Below are positions 30,087-38,758 of a DNA stretch of 64,000 nt, piece by piece. This DNA is from Pseudodesulfovibrio sp. 5S69 (GTDB taxonomy: Bacteria; Desulfobacterota; Desulfovibrionia; Desulfovibrionales; Desulfovibrionaceae), in the NCBI RefSeq assembly GCF_037094465.1, contig NZ_CP146609.1, positions 4,097,162-4,161,161 of the forward strand. The letters run 5' to 3'. The stretch's first letter is position 1. Each line of letters begins with the position of its first letter. The notes below the pieces were generated by a model that worked only from the letters and a program-made list of their open reading frames with translations, ran no database searches and was not told where the DNA came from. The position numbers and the translations under genes were made by a program.

Positions 30087-31232
30087 TCACTCCAGGCTCT
30101 TGCGTGTCTTGCGGAAGGCCAGGGTCATGAACACCAGGGCCAGGACGACCATGCCCGCGAGGTTGGGCAACAGGACCGAGGCGACGTCGCCCGCCAGGAA
30201 CAACGTCTGGACGATGTTGACGAAATACTTGGCCGGGACGACGAAGGAGAGCACCTGGATGAAGATCGGGGTGCTGGTAAGTTCGAAGATGAACCCGGAC
30301 AGGAAGAACGACGGCAGGAAGGCGGCCAGCAGGGCTATCTGCCCGGCCACGAACTGGTTCTTGGCCGTGGAGGAGATGAACAGCCCGAGCCCGAGGGTTC
30401 CGATCATGAACACGCCGCCCAGCAGCAGGAGCAGGCTCAGAGAACCGCGGAACGGAACGTTGAACAGGAACACGGCCATGACGATGCACAGGACCAGGCC
30501 GCCCATGCCGAGCAGGAAATAGGGGATCAGCTTGCCCAGGACGATCTCCAGCCGCCTGACCGGGGTGACCAGCAAGGCCTCCATGGTCCCCCGCTCCCAC
30601 TCCCTGGCCATGACCATGGCGGTCAGCAGCGTGCCGATCAGGGTCATGATGATGGCCATGAGGCCGGGCACCAGGAAGTTCTCGCTGCGGATGGCCTCGT
30701 TGAACCAGATGCGCTGCTTCAAGTCCACCAGCCCGACCCGCGCCAGGTTCTCCGCCCCCGGCAGGGTCTCGGAAAACTCGACCAGCCAGCGGTTCCAGGT
30801 CATGGTCACGTAGCCGAGGATCTGCAGGGCCCGGTTGGAGTCCACGCCGTTGACGACCAACTGCACCGGGGCCTGGCCACCGGTCCTCAGGCGGCGGGTG
30901 AAGTCCGACTGCAAGCGGATGACCGCGTCCACCTGTCGGTCCAGCAGCATCTGCTCCGCCTCGCCCCAGGAGGTCGTGGGCACCATGCCGAAATACTCGG
31001 AGTGGCGGAAGCGGGCCAGCAGGGTCGAGGCCGTGGGGTCGGGCTTGTCCATGACAAAGGCCACGGGCAGCTTCTTGGGGTCCAGGCTGATGCCGTAGCC
31101 GAAGAGCAGGAGCATGATGATCGGGATGACGAAGGCCAGGGCGATGCTCGATGGGTCGCGGATGATCTGCAGCCACTCCTTGGCGAGCAGGGCGCGCAGG
31201 CGGGTGAAGTCGAGACGGCTGCGCACGGTCAT
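30087..31232 (-). CDS. ABC-2 exporter permease (YbhR/YbhS-like), proximal copy
   Basis: The product is 381 residues, started at the ATG with AAGGAGGG directly before it. Its topology matches the second permease: helix near 30, large periplasmic loop, then a helix bundle with TPVRRLEIVLGKLIPYFLLG. The start overlaps the stop of the ATPase gene by four bases (ATGA), showing translational coupling. Residues about 35-45 (FGYGISLDPKKLPVAFV) match the YhiH/YbhS branch. Confidence 0.9.
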   Translation of the reverse strand: MTVRSRLDFTRLRALLAKEWLQIIRDPSSIALAFVIPIIMLLLFGYGISLDPKKLPVAFVMDKPDPTASTLLARFRHSEYFGMVPTTSWGEAEQMLLDRQVDAVIRLQSDFTRRLRTGGQAPVQLVVNGVDSNRALQILGYVTMTWNRWLVEFSETLPGAENLARVGLVDLKQRIWFNEAIRSENFLVPGLMAIIMTLIGTLLTAMVMAREWERGTMEALLVTPVRRLEIVLGKLIPYFLLGMGGLVLCIVMAVFLFNVPFRGSLSLLLLLGGVFMIGTLGLGLFISSTAKNQFVAGQIALLAAFLPSFFLSGFIFELTSTPIFIQVLSFVVPAKYFVNIVQTLFLAGDVASVLLPNLAGMVVLALVFMTLAFRKTRKSLE

Positions 31233-32968
31233 CCCTCCTTTTGCCGCGCCCGGTGCTCTTCGACCAGGGCTATGAAGGCCTTTTCGATGGTCGCGTCGCC
31301 GTCGGTCCCGGCGTACCGCCGGATCTCGTCCGGGGTTCCCTGGGCCAGCAGCTCCCCGGCCATCATGATCAGCATGCGGTCGCAATACTCGGCCTCTTCC
31401 ATGAAGTGGGTGGTGACCACCACGGTCACGCCCTGCTCGGCCAGGGAGTTGATCCGGGCCCAGAACTGCCGCCGGGCCAGGGGGTCGACCCCGGAGGTGG
31501 GCTCATCCAGAAAGAGGATGTCGGGCTCGTGCATCAGGGCGCAGGCCAGGGACAGGCGCTGGCGGAAGCCGAAGGGCAGCTCCCCGGACGTGGTCTCGGC
31601 CTGGTCGGCCAGGTCCAGTTCGTTCAGGGCCCACTGCACCCGCTCTTCGCGATGCGACCCGGACAACCCATAGACCTTGCTGAAGAAATTCAGGTTTTCA
31701 AGCACCGAGAGCTGGCCGTACAAGGAGAACTTCTGGGCCATGTAGCCGAGGTTCTTGCGCGCCTTGGCCGCGGCCCGGCGCAGGTTCAGGCCGCCGACCT
31801 TCAGGGTCCCGCCCGTGGCGGGCAGCAGGCCGCAGAGCATGCGGAAGGTGGTCGACTTGCCCGCCCCGTTGGGGCCGAGCAGGCCGAAGATTTCTCCGCG
31901 CTTGACCGAGAAAGTCAGCCCCTTGACCGCGTAGAAATCGCCGAAACGCCGCTCCAGCCCGGTGACGCTGATGGCCGCGCCGTCGCCGCTTCCGTGCACC
32001 CTGGCCACCTTCAGGGCCGGGGCGTCCGCCTGCGTGTCCCGGTTGAGCAGGAGCATGAAGCCGTCCTCGAAGATGGGCTCGACGGCCTGCGGGTCCTCGG
32101 CCCCGGCCTCGCGGAACAGGGATTCCGGCATGTCCTCGTCCCTGGTGACCACGCGGACCCACCCCGATTCCAAGGTGGCATCGGCGATTCCATGCTTCCC
32201 GAAGAGGCGGCTCTGGACCACGCGCGGGGTGGTCTCGGGCGTGACCCGCCAGGCCCGCCCCCGCGCCTTGTCGACGAAGGTGTCCGGCGCGCCCTGCCCG
32301 ATCAGTTCGCCGTCCTGGAGAATGAAGACCCGGTCGCAACGGGCCGCCTCGTCCAGGTAGGCGGTGCTGACCAGCACGGTGATATCGTCCTTGCGCACCA
32401 GGGCGTCCACGATGGACCACAGTTCGCGCCTTGAGAGAGGGTCCACGCCCACGGTGGGTTCGTCCAGGAGCAGAAAGCGCGGCGTCTTGAGCAGGGAGCA
32501 GGCCAGCCCGAGCTTCTGCTTCATGCCGCCGGAGAGCCGTCCGGCCAGCCGCTTGGTGAACGGAGCCAGGTTGGTCATCTCCATCAGGGATTCGTAGCGC
32601 TCGCCGCGCTCCTGCCGTCCCACCCCCTGCAAATCCGCGTAGAGGTTGAGGTTCTCCTGCACGGTCAGGTCCTCGTACAGGCCGAACCGCTGCGGCATGT
32701 AGCCGATGGCCGACTGGATGTCCTGGGCTCGGCCGATGGAATCCATGCCGAGCACGGTCACGCTGCCTTCGTCCGGGGCCATGATCCCCGTGGCCAGGCG
32801 GATGAGCGTGGTCTTGCCCGCGCCGTCCGGACCGAGCAGGGCATTGACGCTGCCGTGCTCAAGGGCGAACGAGACGCCCCGCAGGGCCTCCACCCGGCCC
32901 TTCCCCCGTTTGAAAGTCTTGCGCAAGCCCTTGATCTCCAGGGGCAGGGAACCGCTTGTCTCCGGCAT
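31229..32968 (-). CDS. Tandem ABC ATPase (YbhF-like)
   Basis: The product is 579 residues holding two complete nucleotide-binding domains. The first has Walker A GPDGAGKT, signature LSGGMKQKLGLA, and Walker B FLLLDEPTVGVD. The second has GPNGAGKS, a degenerate signature region (LPFGFRQRLSLA, with FG where SGG is usual), and ILFLDEPTSGVD. YbhF of E. coli and related drug or anion exporters have this layout. The variant second signature suggests asymmetric ATP use. It starts eight bases after the membrane-fusion gene. Confidence 0.92.
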   Translation of the reverse strand: MPETSGSLPLEIKGLRKTFKRGKGRVEALRGVSFALEHGSVNALLGPDGAGKTTLIRLATGIMAPDEGSVTVLGMDSIGRAQDIQSAIGYMPQRFGLYEDLTVQENLNLYADLQGVGRQERGERYESLMEMTNLAPFTKRLAGRLSGGMKQKLGLACSLLKTPRFLLLDEPTVGVDPLSRRELWSIVDALVRKDDITVLVSTAYLDEAARCDRVFILQDGELIGQGAPDTFVDKARGRAWRVTPETTPRVVQSRLFGKHGIADATLESGWVRVVTRDEDMPESLFREAGAEDPQAVEPIFEDGFMLLLNRDTQADAPALKVARVHGSGDGAAISVTGLERRFGDFYAVKGLTFSVKRGEIFGLLGPNGAGKSTTFRMLCGLLPATGGTLKVGGLNLRRAAAKARKNLGYMAQKFSLYGQLSVLENLNFFSKVYGLSGSHREERVQWALNELDLADQAETTSGELPFGFRQRLSLACALMHEPDILFLDEPTSGVDPLARRQFWARINSLAEQGVTVVVTTHFMEEAEYCDRMLIMMAGELLAQGTPDEIRRYAGTDGDATIEKAFIALVEEHRARQKEG

Positions 32969-32976
32969 GGCCCCGC

Positions 32977-33999
32977 CTAGTTTCCGTCGGCGGTCTGCGC
33001 GGCGGGAGCGGCCTCGGAATCGAAACGGACCGTCACCGGCATACCCAGCCTGAGTACGTTTTCGGGATCGTGGACGTTCAGGCGGACCTCGTAGACCAGG
33101 GAGGTGCGCAACTCCGGGGTCTCCACGGACCGGGGTGTGAACTCGGCGGTGGAGGAGATGAACCCCACCCAGCCCTCGAACCGCTTGTCCGGCCAGGAGT
33201 CGGCCACCGCGTAGCCGCGCATGCCCGGCTTGATCAGCCCGAGCTTGTTCTCGGGCACATAGGTCCGGACCCACTTGGGGTCCATGATGCCCAGGGTAAA
33301 GACCGGGCTCTGGGGCGAGGCCATGTCGCCCGGCTCCAGGTTGCGGCTGCGGACCACCGCCTTGGTGGGCGCATAGAGCGCGCTCTCGGCCAACTGCACC
33401 TTGAGCACGTCCAGGTCGGCTTCGAGCTTGTTCAGAGAGGCCTTGGCCGAGGCGATCTCCTCCCACCGGGCCCCCTTCTCCATGAGGATGCGGTTCTGCA
33501 CCGCCACCTGGTACTTGGCCTTGGCCACGTCGTACTGGGCCAGGGCGTCGTCCCGGTCCTGCGGTGAGTTGGCCCCGCTCTTGAGCAGCCGCGACTGCCG
33601 ATCAAAGGTCCGCTTGGTCAAATTCCGCTCGGCCAACGCCTGGCGTTCCTCGGCAAGGGCCTGCTGGATCTCTTCGGGCCGGGAACCGTTCTCCAACTGG
33701 ATGACCACATACTTCTGGGCTTCCACCCCGGCCTGGAGTGCCTTGATCTGGGACTCCAGCCGCTGGGTCTTCAGCTGGGCCAGTTTCTGGCCGCCTTCGA
33801 CCTCGTCGCCCTCCTCCACCAGGACGTCCCGAATCCGCTCGCTGTCCTTGAAGGCAAGATTGACCTGTCGGATGTCCACGTTCCCGTAGAGCACCAGCGG
33901 GCCCGTGTCCGCGCATTCGGGGCAAAACACCCTGTACGCCCAGTAACCGCCTCCGCCGAGGAGAACCACAGCCAAGATAATTATGACAACCTTACGCAT
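32977..33999 (-). CDS. HlyD-family periplasmic adaptor (YbhG-like)
   Basis: The product is 340 residues started at MRKVVIIILAVVLLGGGGY; a TTG 13 codons upstream is possible but its ribosome site is too close. One N-terminal membrane anchor is followed by a biotinyl-lipoyl-like half motif (DIRQVNLAFKDSERI). A long alpha-helical hairpin (about 70-195) and a second lipoyl/beta-barrel segment (APTKAVVRSRNLEPGDMAS) come next. It bridges the inner-membrane exporter to an outer-membrane channel; no TolC-like gene is in the window. Confidence 0.9.
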   Translation of the reverse strand: MRKVVIIILAVVLLGGGGYWAYRVFCPECADTGPLVLYGNVDIRQVNLAFKDSERIRDVLVEEGDEVEGGQKLAQLKTQRLESQIKALQAGVEAQKYVVIQLENGSRPEEIQQALAEERQALAERNLTKRTFDRQSRLLKSGANSPQDRDDALAQYDVAKAKYQVAVQNRILMEKGARWEEIASAKASLNKLEADLDVLKVQLAESALYAPTKAVVRSRNLEPGDMASPQSPVFTLGIMDPKWVRTYVPENKLGLIKPGMRGYAVADSWPDKRFEGWVGFISSTAEFTPRSVETPELRTSLVYEVRLNVHDPENVLRLGMPVTVRFDSEAAPAAQTADGN

Positions 34000-34058
34000 A
34001 CCGTAACGACTTCCTCTTTTTATGGTGCGAGGCTTCAAAGCCTCCTTCCATTATCGCA

Positions 34059-34556
34059 TCAAGCGCCGCCGAGGGGAAACAATTTTTCAATCAACCTCCT
34101 GAACTCGCCTTTTTCCTCGTCGTCCAGGGGCGAAAGCGTCCGCTCCATGAGCCCGAGACATTCGGGCAGGGCCCGCTCCACCAGGGCGGCGCCCTCCGGC
34201 GTCAGGACGACCAGGGTCTGCCGCCTGTCGCGCTCGTCCGGCTGCCGGGCAACCAGCCCCTGCTCCTCCAGGCCCCGGATCAGCCCGGACATGGTCGCCC
34301 TGGAGATGCCCTGCTCGTCGGCCAGTTCCGAGGGCAGTGCCCGCCAGACCTCCCGGCGCCGCAGGAGCATGAGCACGATCCAGCGGCCGTGGCTCAACCC
34401 GTGCTCGCCGAGCACCCGGTCCAGCCGCGACAGGCATTCGCTGCCCAGCGCGAGGAGCCGGATGAATATCTGCACGCCGGCCGCGTCGACGTTCGGGAGG
34501 ATGGCCTTGAACCGGGCGATCATCGCTTCGTCGGGAAAATCCTTCAGGTAAAACAT
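34059..34556 (-). CDS. MarR-family regulator heading the exporter operon
   Basis: The product is 165 residues with a central winged helix (LPSELADEQGISRATMSGLIRGLEEQGLVARQPDERDRRQTLVVLT), whose wing motif DxRxxxV-like DERDRRQ is typical of MarR. It is the first gene of a marR-hlyD-ATPase-permease-permease operon, so it probably represses the exporter until a phenolic or other ligand binds. No Shine-Dalgarno is visible before the ATG at 34556. The predicted -10 ends only six bases upstream, which points to a leaderless transcript. Confidence 0.9.
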   Translation of the reverse strand: MFYLKDFPDEAMIARFKAILPNVDAAGVQIFIRLLALGSECLSRLDRVLGEHGLSHGRWIVLMLLRRREVWRALPSELADEQGISRATMSGLIRGLEEQGLVARQPDERDRRQTLVVLTPEGAALVERALPECLGLMERTLSPLDDEEKGEFRRLIEKLFPLGGA

Positions 34557-34559
34557 GAC

Positions 34560-34591
34560 GCCACAATAGTTAGGTGGCTAATCATTGTCAA
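34560..34591 (-). promoter_or_regulatory. marR promoter with overlapping operator
   Basis: Read on the minus strand: -35 TTGACA (34586-34591), a 17-base spacer, and -10 TATTGT (34563-34568). The palindrome GCCAC-N9-GTGGC (34560-34578) covers the -10 and the predicted start site. Transcription should begin at or next to the ATG of marR. The arrangement fits autorepression by steric block. Confidence 0.65.
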
Positions 34592-34762
34592 GAGGGCTGC
34601 GGACGACGACCGGCGGGGAAGCGTGCCGGGGCGTGCGCGGCCCATCGTGAACCGGCCTGGCGCGGGGCGGGGCCCGCCCGTCGCTTGCGGCCATCGCGTA
34701 TTGCAAGTGGCGGTTGGTTGTCGTAGGGTCGGGGCTTCACCCGAATTCCAAGGAGTTTTCCC

Positions 34763-35953
34763 ATGCAGCTTATTTCCAGCCAGATAGCGGGATACATGGA
34801 GCGGTCCTCCTGGATCCGCAAGATGTTCGAAGAGGGCATCGCCCTGAAGAAACAGTTCGGTGAGGACGCGGTCTGCGACTTCAGCCTGGGCAACCCGGAC
34901 CTGCCGCCGCCGCCCGCCATCAAGGAAGGGCTCCTGGAGCTGGCCGAACAGGCCGACAAGCCGTTCTTCATGGGCTACATGCCCAACTTCGGCTACCCCG
35001 ACGTGCGCGAAAAGCTGGCCGCCGAGGTCTCGAAGGAACAGGGCACGCCCGTGACCGCCGACTGCCTGGTCATCACCTGCGGCGCGGCGGGCGCGCTCAA
35101 CTCGTTTTTCCGGGCCGTGCTCGAACCCGGCGACGAGGTCATCAGCCCGGCCCCGTTCTTCGTGGAGTACACCTTCTACTGCGAAAATCACGGCGCGAAA
35201 CTGATCACGGTCCCGGCCAAGCCCCTGACCTTCCAGCTCGATCTGGAGGCCATGGACAAGGCCATCACCGACAAGACCCGCGTGGTCATGCTCAACTCGC
35301 CCAACAACCCGTCGGGCGCGGTCTACGACAAGGCGTCCCTCGAAGGACTGGCCGCCATCCTCGAAAAACATAACGCGGGACGCGAACGGCCCATCTACAT
35401 CCTGGCCGACGAACCCTACCGGTTCCTGGCCTTCGACGGCGTGGACGTGCCCAGCCTGCTGCCCATCTACCCCTTCACCGTGGTATGCTCGTCCTTCTCC
35501 AAGAACCTGTCCATGGCCGGCGAGCGCATCGGCTACGCCCTGGTCAACCCGGCCATGGAGGGCATGGCCGCCCTGGTCGGGGCCATCACCCTGACCAACC
35601 GCATCCTCGGCTTCGTCAACGCCCCGGCCCTGGCCCAAAAGCTCATGGCCCGCGCGCTCGGCTCGGGCGTGGACATCTCCATCTACGACCGCCGCCGCAA
35701 GGCCATGGCCGAAGTCCTCGACTACGCGGGCTACGAATACACCATGCCCAAGGGCGCGTTCTACTTCTTCCCCAAGGCCCCCGGCGGCGACGACGTCAAA
35801 TTCTGCGCCGCGCTCCAGGAAGAAAAAGTCCTGGCCGTGCCCGGCTCCGGCTTCGGCTACCCCGGCTTCTTCCGCCTGTCCTTCTCCGTGGAAGACAAGA
35901 TCATCCCCCGCTCCAAACAAGGCTTCGCCGCCGCCCTGGCCAAGTTCAAATAA
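34763..35953 (+). CDS. PLP-dependent class I aminotransferase
   Basis: The product is 396 residues, started after AAGGAG. Fold-type I features are complete: NSPNNPSG near residue 181, LADEPYR (Asp216, Tyr219) and the PLP lysine Lys247 in SSFSKNLSMAGERIGY, with a C-terminal arginine in FFRLSFS. It belongs with aspartate/alanine-type aminotransferases; the true amino-acid pair is not determinable. The insert FFMGYMPNFGYPDVREKLA is seen in the AspC-like subgroup. It is a single gene between two strong terminators. Confidence 0.9.
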   Translation: MQLISSQIAGYMERSSWIRKMFEEGIALKKQFGEDAVCDFSLGNPDLPPPPAIKEGLLELAEQADKPFFMGYMPNFGYPDVREKLAAEVSKEQGTPVTADCLVITCGAAGALNSFFRAVLEPGDEVISPAPFFVEYTFYCENHGAKLITVPAKPLTFQLDLEAMDKAITDKTRVVMLNSPNNPSGAVYDKASLEGLAAILEKHNAGRERPIYILADEPYRFLAFDGVDVPSLLPIYPFTVVCSSFSKNLSMAGERIGYALVNPAMEGMAALVGAITLTNRILGFVNAPALAQKLMARALGSGVDISIYDRRRKAMAEVLDYAGYEYTMPKGAFYFFPKAPGGDDVKFCAALQEEKVLAVPGSGFGYPGFFRLSFSVEDKIIPRSKQGFAAALAKFK

Positions 35954-35973
35954 TTGGCCGCCTGATACAATCA

Positions 35974-36008
35974 AAAGAGGGACCGCTCACGCGGCCCCTC
36001 TTTTTTTT
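35974..36008 (+). terminator. Rho-independent terminator after aminotransferase
   Basis: AGAGGGACCGC and GCGGCCCCTCT pair with a TCAC loop, followed by eight Ts. This is a textbook terminator. Confidence 0.93.
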
Positions 36009-36011
36009 GCC

Positions 36012-36071
36012 TCCCCCTTCCCCCGGACCCCCATCCCCCTTTCCCTCCTAAACCTTTTGTGCCGCTTCGCG
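36012..36071 (-). repeat. Dispersed intergenic repeat, copy B
   Basis: On the minus strand this reads CCGCGAAGCG, then AGGAGGGA, ATGGGGGTCCGGGG and AAGGGGG. It matches 5771-5838 over about 60 bases in the same base order, with roughly ten differences. Confidence 0.6.
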
Positions 36072-36233
36072 GATGACGGGGGCGCGAAGAGCCGGGCCTC
36101 TTACTACCACAGTTCAAGACGCCGCCCTCTCATAGTTCCTTGCCCCTCCTCCCAGGCGGCGTGGGCAACCGTCCCGAAGGGGGCGCGCCCAGCCAACCTC
36201 CCTGCGAAAAACATCATCCTTCCCGCCCCTCTC

Positions 36234-36335
36234 CTTCGCCGCAGGCGACACAAAAGGTTTGGGAGGGTCCAGGGAACCCTTTTCCCAAAGGGTTCCATGG
36301 CGGGGTCTGGGGCAGCGCCCCAGCCGCCGGAGGCA
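36234..36335 (+). repeat. Dispersed intergenic repeat, copy C
   Basis: It begins CGACACAAAAGGTTTGGGAG, similar to the start of copy B. It goes on to the palindrome GGAACCCTTTTCCCAAAGGG TTCC and ends in GCCGCCGGAGGC, similar to the second half of copy A. Copies B and C lie on opposite strands, with about 160 bases of unassigned sequence between them. No gene is supported in the whole stretch 36009-36351. Confidence 0.55.
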
Positions 36336-36351
36336 TCTTCCACTCGCAACG

Positions 36352-36382
36352 AAAAGGCGCGCCCCGTTGCCGGGGCGCGCCT
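36352..36382 (-). terminator. Terminator of the chemoreceptor gene
   Basis: Read on the minus strand: AGGCGCGCCCC-GGCAAC-GGGGCGCGCCT followed by TTTTCG. The stem has 11 perfect pairs. Confidence 0.85.
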
Positions 36383-36404
36383 GATACGCATAAGTCCATC
36401 GGGA

Positions 36405-38291
36405 TCAGAACCGTTCGAAGTCGCCTCCGCCGGGCTCGTCGTCGCCGGTCAGTACCGGGGCCGGGGTGCGGGTGACCACCGGGCGCTTGGGAGTCCGGAC
36501 GGGTCCGGCGCTTCGGCGCAACTTGAAGTAGCTGACGGTCTGTTGCAGTTGGACGGCCTGGCCGGAGAGTTCCTCGGAGGTGGAGGAGGTTTCTTCGGAG
36601 GCCGCGGCGTTCTGCTGGATGACGCGGTCGAGTTCCGTGGTGGCGGTGTTGATGTCGTTCGCGCCGGAGTTCTGTTCCTGGGTGGAAGCGGTGATCTCCT
36701 GGATGAGTTCCGAGGTCTTCTGGATGTCCGGGACGAGCCGTTCGAGCATCTTTCCGGCGCGGTTGGCCACGGTCATGCTCGAGGCGGACAGTTCGCTGAT
36801 CTCGTTGGCGGCGACCCCGGACCGTTCGGCGAGCTTGCGGACCTCGGCGGCGACCACGGCGAAGCCCTTGCCGTGTTCACCGGCGCGGGCGGCCTCGATG
36901 GCGGCGTTGAGGGCCAGGAGGTTGGTCTGGCGGGCGATCTCCTCGATGATGGATATCTTCTCGGCGATATCGCTCATGGCGCTGACCGCTTCGGCCACGG
37001 CCTCGCCGCCCTCCTGGGCGTCCTTGGCGGCCTGGGCGGCCAGGGACTCGGTCTCCTTGGCGTTGGACGCGGTGTTGTTGATGCTGGCGCTGATCTGCTC
37101 AATGGCGCTGGACAGCCGTTCCACGCCTCCGGCCTGGGCCGTGGCGCCCTGGGCCAGGGCCTCGGCCGTGGCGGACAGCTCCTCGGCCCCGGAGGCCACG
37201 TTTTCGCTGCCGGACTGGATGTCCTCGACCACCTTGCCGAGGCTGTCGACCATGGCCTCGAAGGAGTCACGCAGCCGGGCAAGTTCGCCGCTGAACCGAC
37301 CGGAGAAGTCCACGGACAGGTCGCCGCGGCTGACCAGCTCCGCCTTTTCGGCGATCACGGCGAGCGGCTTGGAGACCAGCCTGCGGATGACCACGAAGAC
37401 CAGGGCGAGGATGACGATCAGGGCCACGCCGCCGCCGACGACCAGGCGGAACTGGAGCTGGTTGGCCTCATGGAGGAAGTCGGAGCGTTCGGCGGTCAGG
37501 GCCACGATCCAGCCGGTGCGCTTGACCTGGCCAAAGGCCATGTACTTGACCGCGCCATCCCATTCGTACTCGATGAAGCCGTTCTTTTGGCGCAGCCCCT
37601 CCTGGATGAAGCTCGACCCGCTCAGGTCCTTGAAGATCAGGGAACTGTCCGGGTGGGCCAGGACCTTGCCCCTGTCGTCGTACATGTAGCAGTAGCCGTT
37701 CTCACCGACCTTGATCGGCGCGAGGAAGTCGGAAAACGCCTCCCCCTGGACGGACATGCCGACGTAACCGATGGTCTTGCCGTCGCGCTTGACGGCGCGG
37801 ACAAAGGCAATCCTCGGCTTGTTGGTGGCCGGGGACAGGGTCACTTCGGAGATGTACTCGTCCTGGCCATCGGTCATGATGGCCTTGTAGTAGGGCCTGG
37901 AGGTGTAATCCTTGCCCCGGCCGCCCTCGTTGGTGGTGACCACGCTGATCCCCTTGGCATCGTGCACGAACAGGGATTCCAGCATGGGGTCCTGGGCCTT
38001 GGCCCGTTGCAGCCAGGCCTCGGCCCGGTGCCAGTCGCCGTCCGCGGCGGCCTCGACGACCTCTTCCGATGTGGCGGCCAGGCCGAGGAAGTGCATGCGG
38101 TCCTGGATCCAGCTGTCCAGGGTGGCGGTGACGCTGCGTGTGTTCTGGCTCAGGGTCTTGTTGACGATGGAAAGGGTAAGATTCTTGGTCCCGTAGGATA
38201 CGGAGACCAGGAAAAAGACAACCAGGGCGAGCATCAGCAGCGCCAACATGGCGACCAGCCGTTGCCCGATTCCTATATTCGAAAGCTTCAT
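36405..38291 (-). CDS. Methyl-accepting chemotaxis protein with dCache-type sensor
   Basis: The product is 628 residues. Helix 1 is at about 10-32. A periplasmic double-Cache domain (about 35-270) follows, with [19 protein letters not shown] and [23 protein letters not shown]. Helix 2 is at about 283-305, HAMP at about 306-360, then the coiled-coil signalling domain with the hairpin tip [22 protein letters not shown]. dCache sensors often bind amino acids or other small organics. A proline-rich tail of about 35 residues ends in DFERF, which fits the CheR/CheB-binding pentapeptide pattern. The ATG follows GGGGGAG. No other chemotaxis gene is near. Confidence 0.95.
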   Translation of the reverse strand: MKLSNIGIGQRLVAMLALLMLALVVFFLVSVSYGTKNLTLSIVNKTLSQNTRSVTATLDSWIQDRMHFLGLAATSEEVVEAAADGDWHRAEAWLQRAKAQDPMLESLFVHDAKGISVVTTNEGGRGKDYTSRPYYKAIMTDGQDEYISEVTLSPATNKPRIAFVRAVKRDGKTIGYVGMSVQGEAFSDFLAPIKVGENGYCYMYDDRGKVLAHPDSSLIFKDLSGSSFIQEGLRQKNGFIEYEWDGAVKYMAFGQVKRTGWIVALTAERSDFLHEANQLQFRLVVGGGVALIVILALVFVVIRRLVSKPLAVIAEKAELVSRGDLSVDFSGRFSGELARLRDSFEAMVDSLGKVVEDIQSGSENVASGAEELSATAEALAQGATAQAGGVERLSSAIEQISASINNTASNAKETESLAAQAAKDAQEGGEAVAEAVSAMSDIAEKISIIEEIARQTNLLALNAAIEAARAGEHGKGFAVVAAEVRKLAERSGVAANEISELSASSMTVANRAGKMLERLVPDIQKTSELIQEITASTQEQNSGANDINTATTELDRVIQQNAAASEETSSTSEELSGQAVQLQQTVSYFKLRRSAGPVRTPKRPVVTRTPAPVLTGDDEPGGGDFERF

Positions 38292-38758
38292 TTTCTCCCC
38301 CTGTTTTTTGATAGTTCACACAAACACCGTACACACAATTGTCACCGCGTTGCCAGATTTTAGTTACGCATGAACAATCTTTATAAGAACCGGTATCATT
38401 CCGATATAGACGGGCCGAACAACCTCTTTCTCCTTCCGAACCCGGAGGGTACAAAAAATGGGCCTCCTCGCGCTCCAGTACCGGGAAAGTCCAAATTATT
38501 GTACCACACATCCAGACGGAGGCGCCCGGACGCGTTGCGGATGCATACAGTTAACGTATTGCTATATTTGGAATAAAAAATATTATTTTCGAATGCGGAA
38601 TCCTTGGCATGGCCAATGCAATAAGAAAAGCATCTTCCTTCTTTTGCACCGAGAAAGTCACAGGCCTCCGCAAGGAGGCCTTTCTCGTTTCCGGGGGGTA
38701 TTTTCCCCGGACGAATTTTACTGATGCGGAAAACCGACTTTCCTGCTATCAGGCCTCC
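38292..38758. other. 467-base AT-richer intergenic region, no supported gene
   Basis: Between the divergent chemoreceptor and solute-binding-protein genes the sequence drops in GC and has no open frame with family character. Candidate small frames (38370-38576, 38458-38724) overlap each other, lack ribosome sites and run into the hairpin at 38661-38690. That hairpin could end a small RNA or leader transcript starting in the AT-rich part around 38500-38600. Confidence 0.45.
38661..38690 (+). terminator. Hairpin terminator inside the intergenic region
   Basis: AGGCCTCC-GCAA-GGAGGCCT is followed by TTCTCGTTT, with outer GAGAAA/TTTCTC pairing possible. It lies about 70 bases before the solute-binding-protein gene, so whatever it ends starts upstream in the intergenic stretch, or it acts as an attenuator. 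Confidence 0.6.

Noticed and set aside
38310-38370. Possible sigma-28 promoter for the chemoreceptor gene
   Set aside because: A TAAA element is present, but the -10 counterpart shows little resemblance to GCCGATAA.
38370-38724. Small frames 38370-38576 and 38458-38724 as genes
   Set aside because: They overlap each other, lack ribosome sites, cross a terminator-like hairpin and show no protein-like composition.
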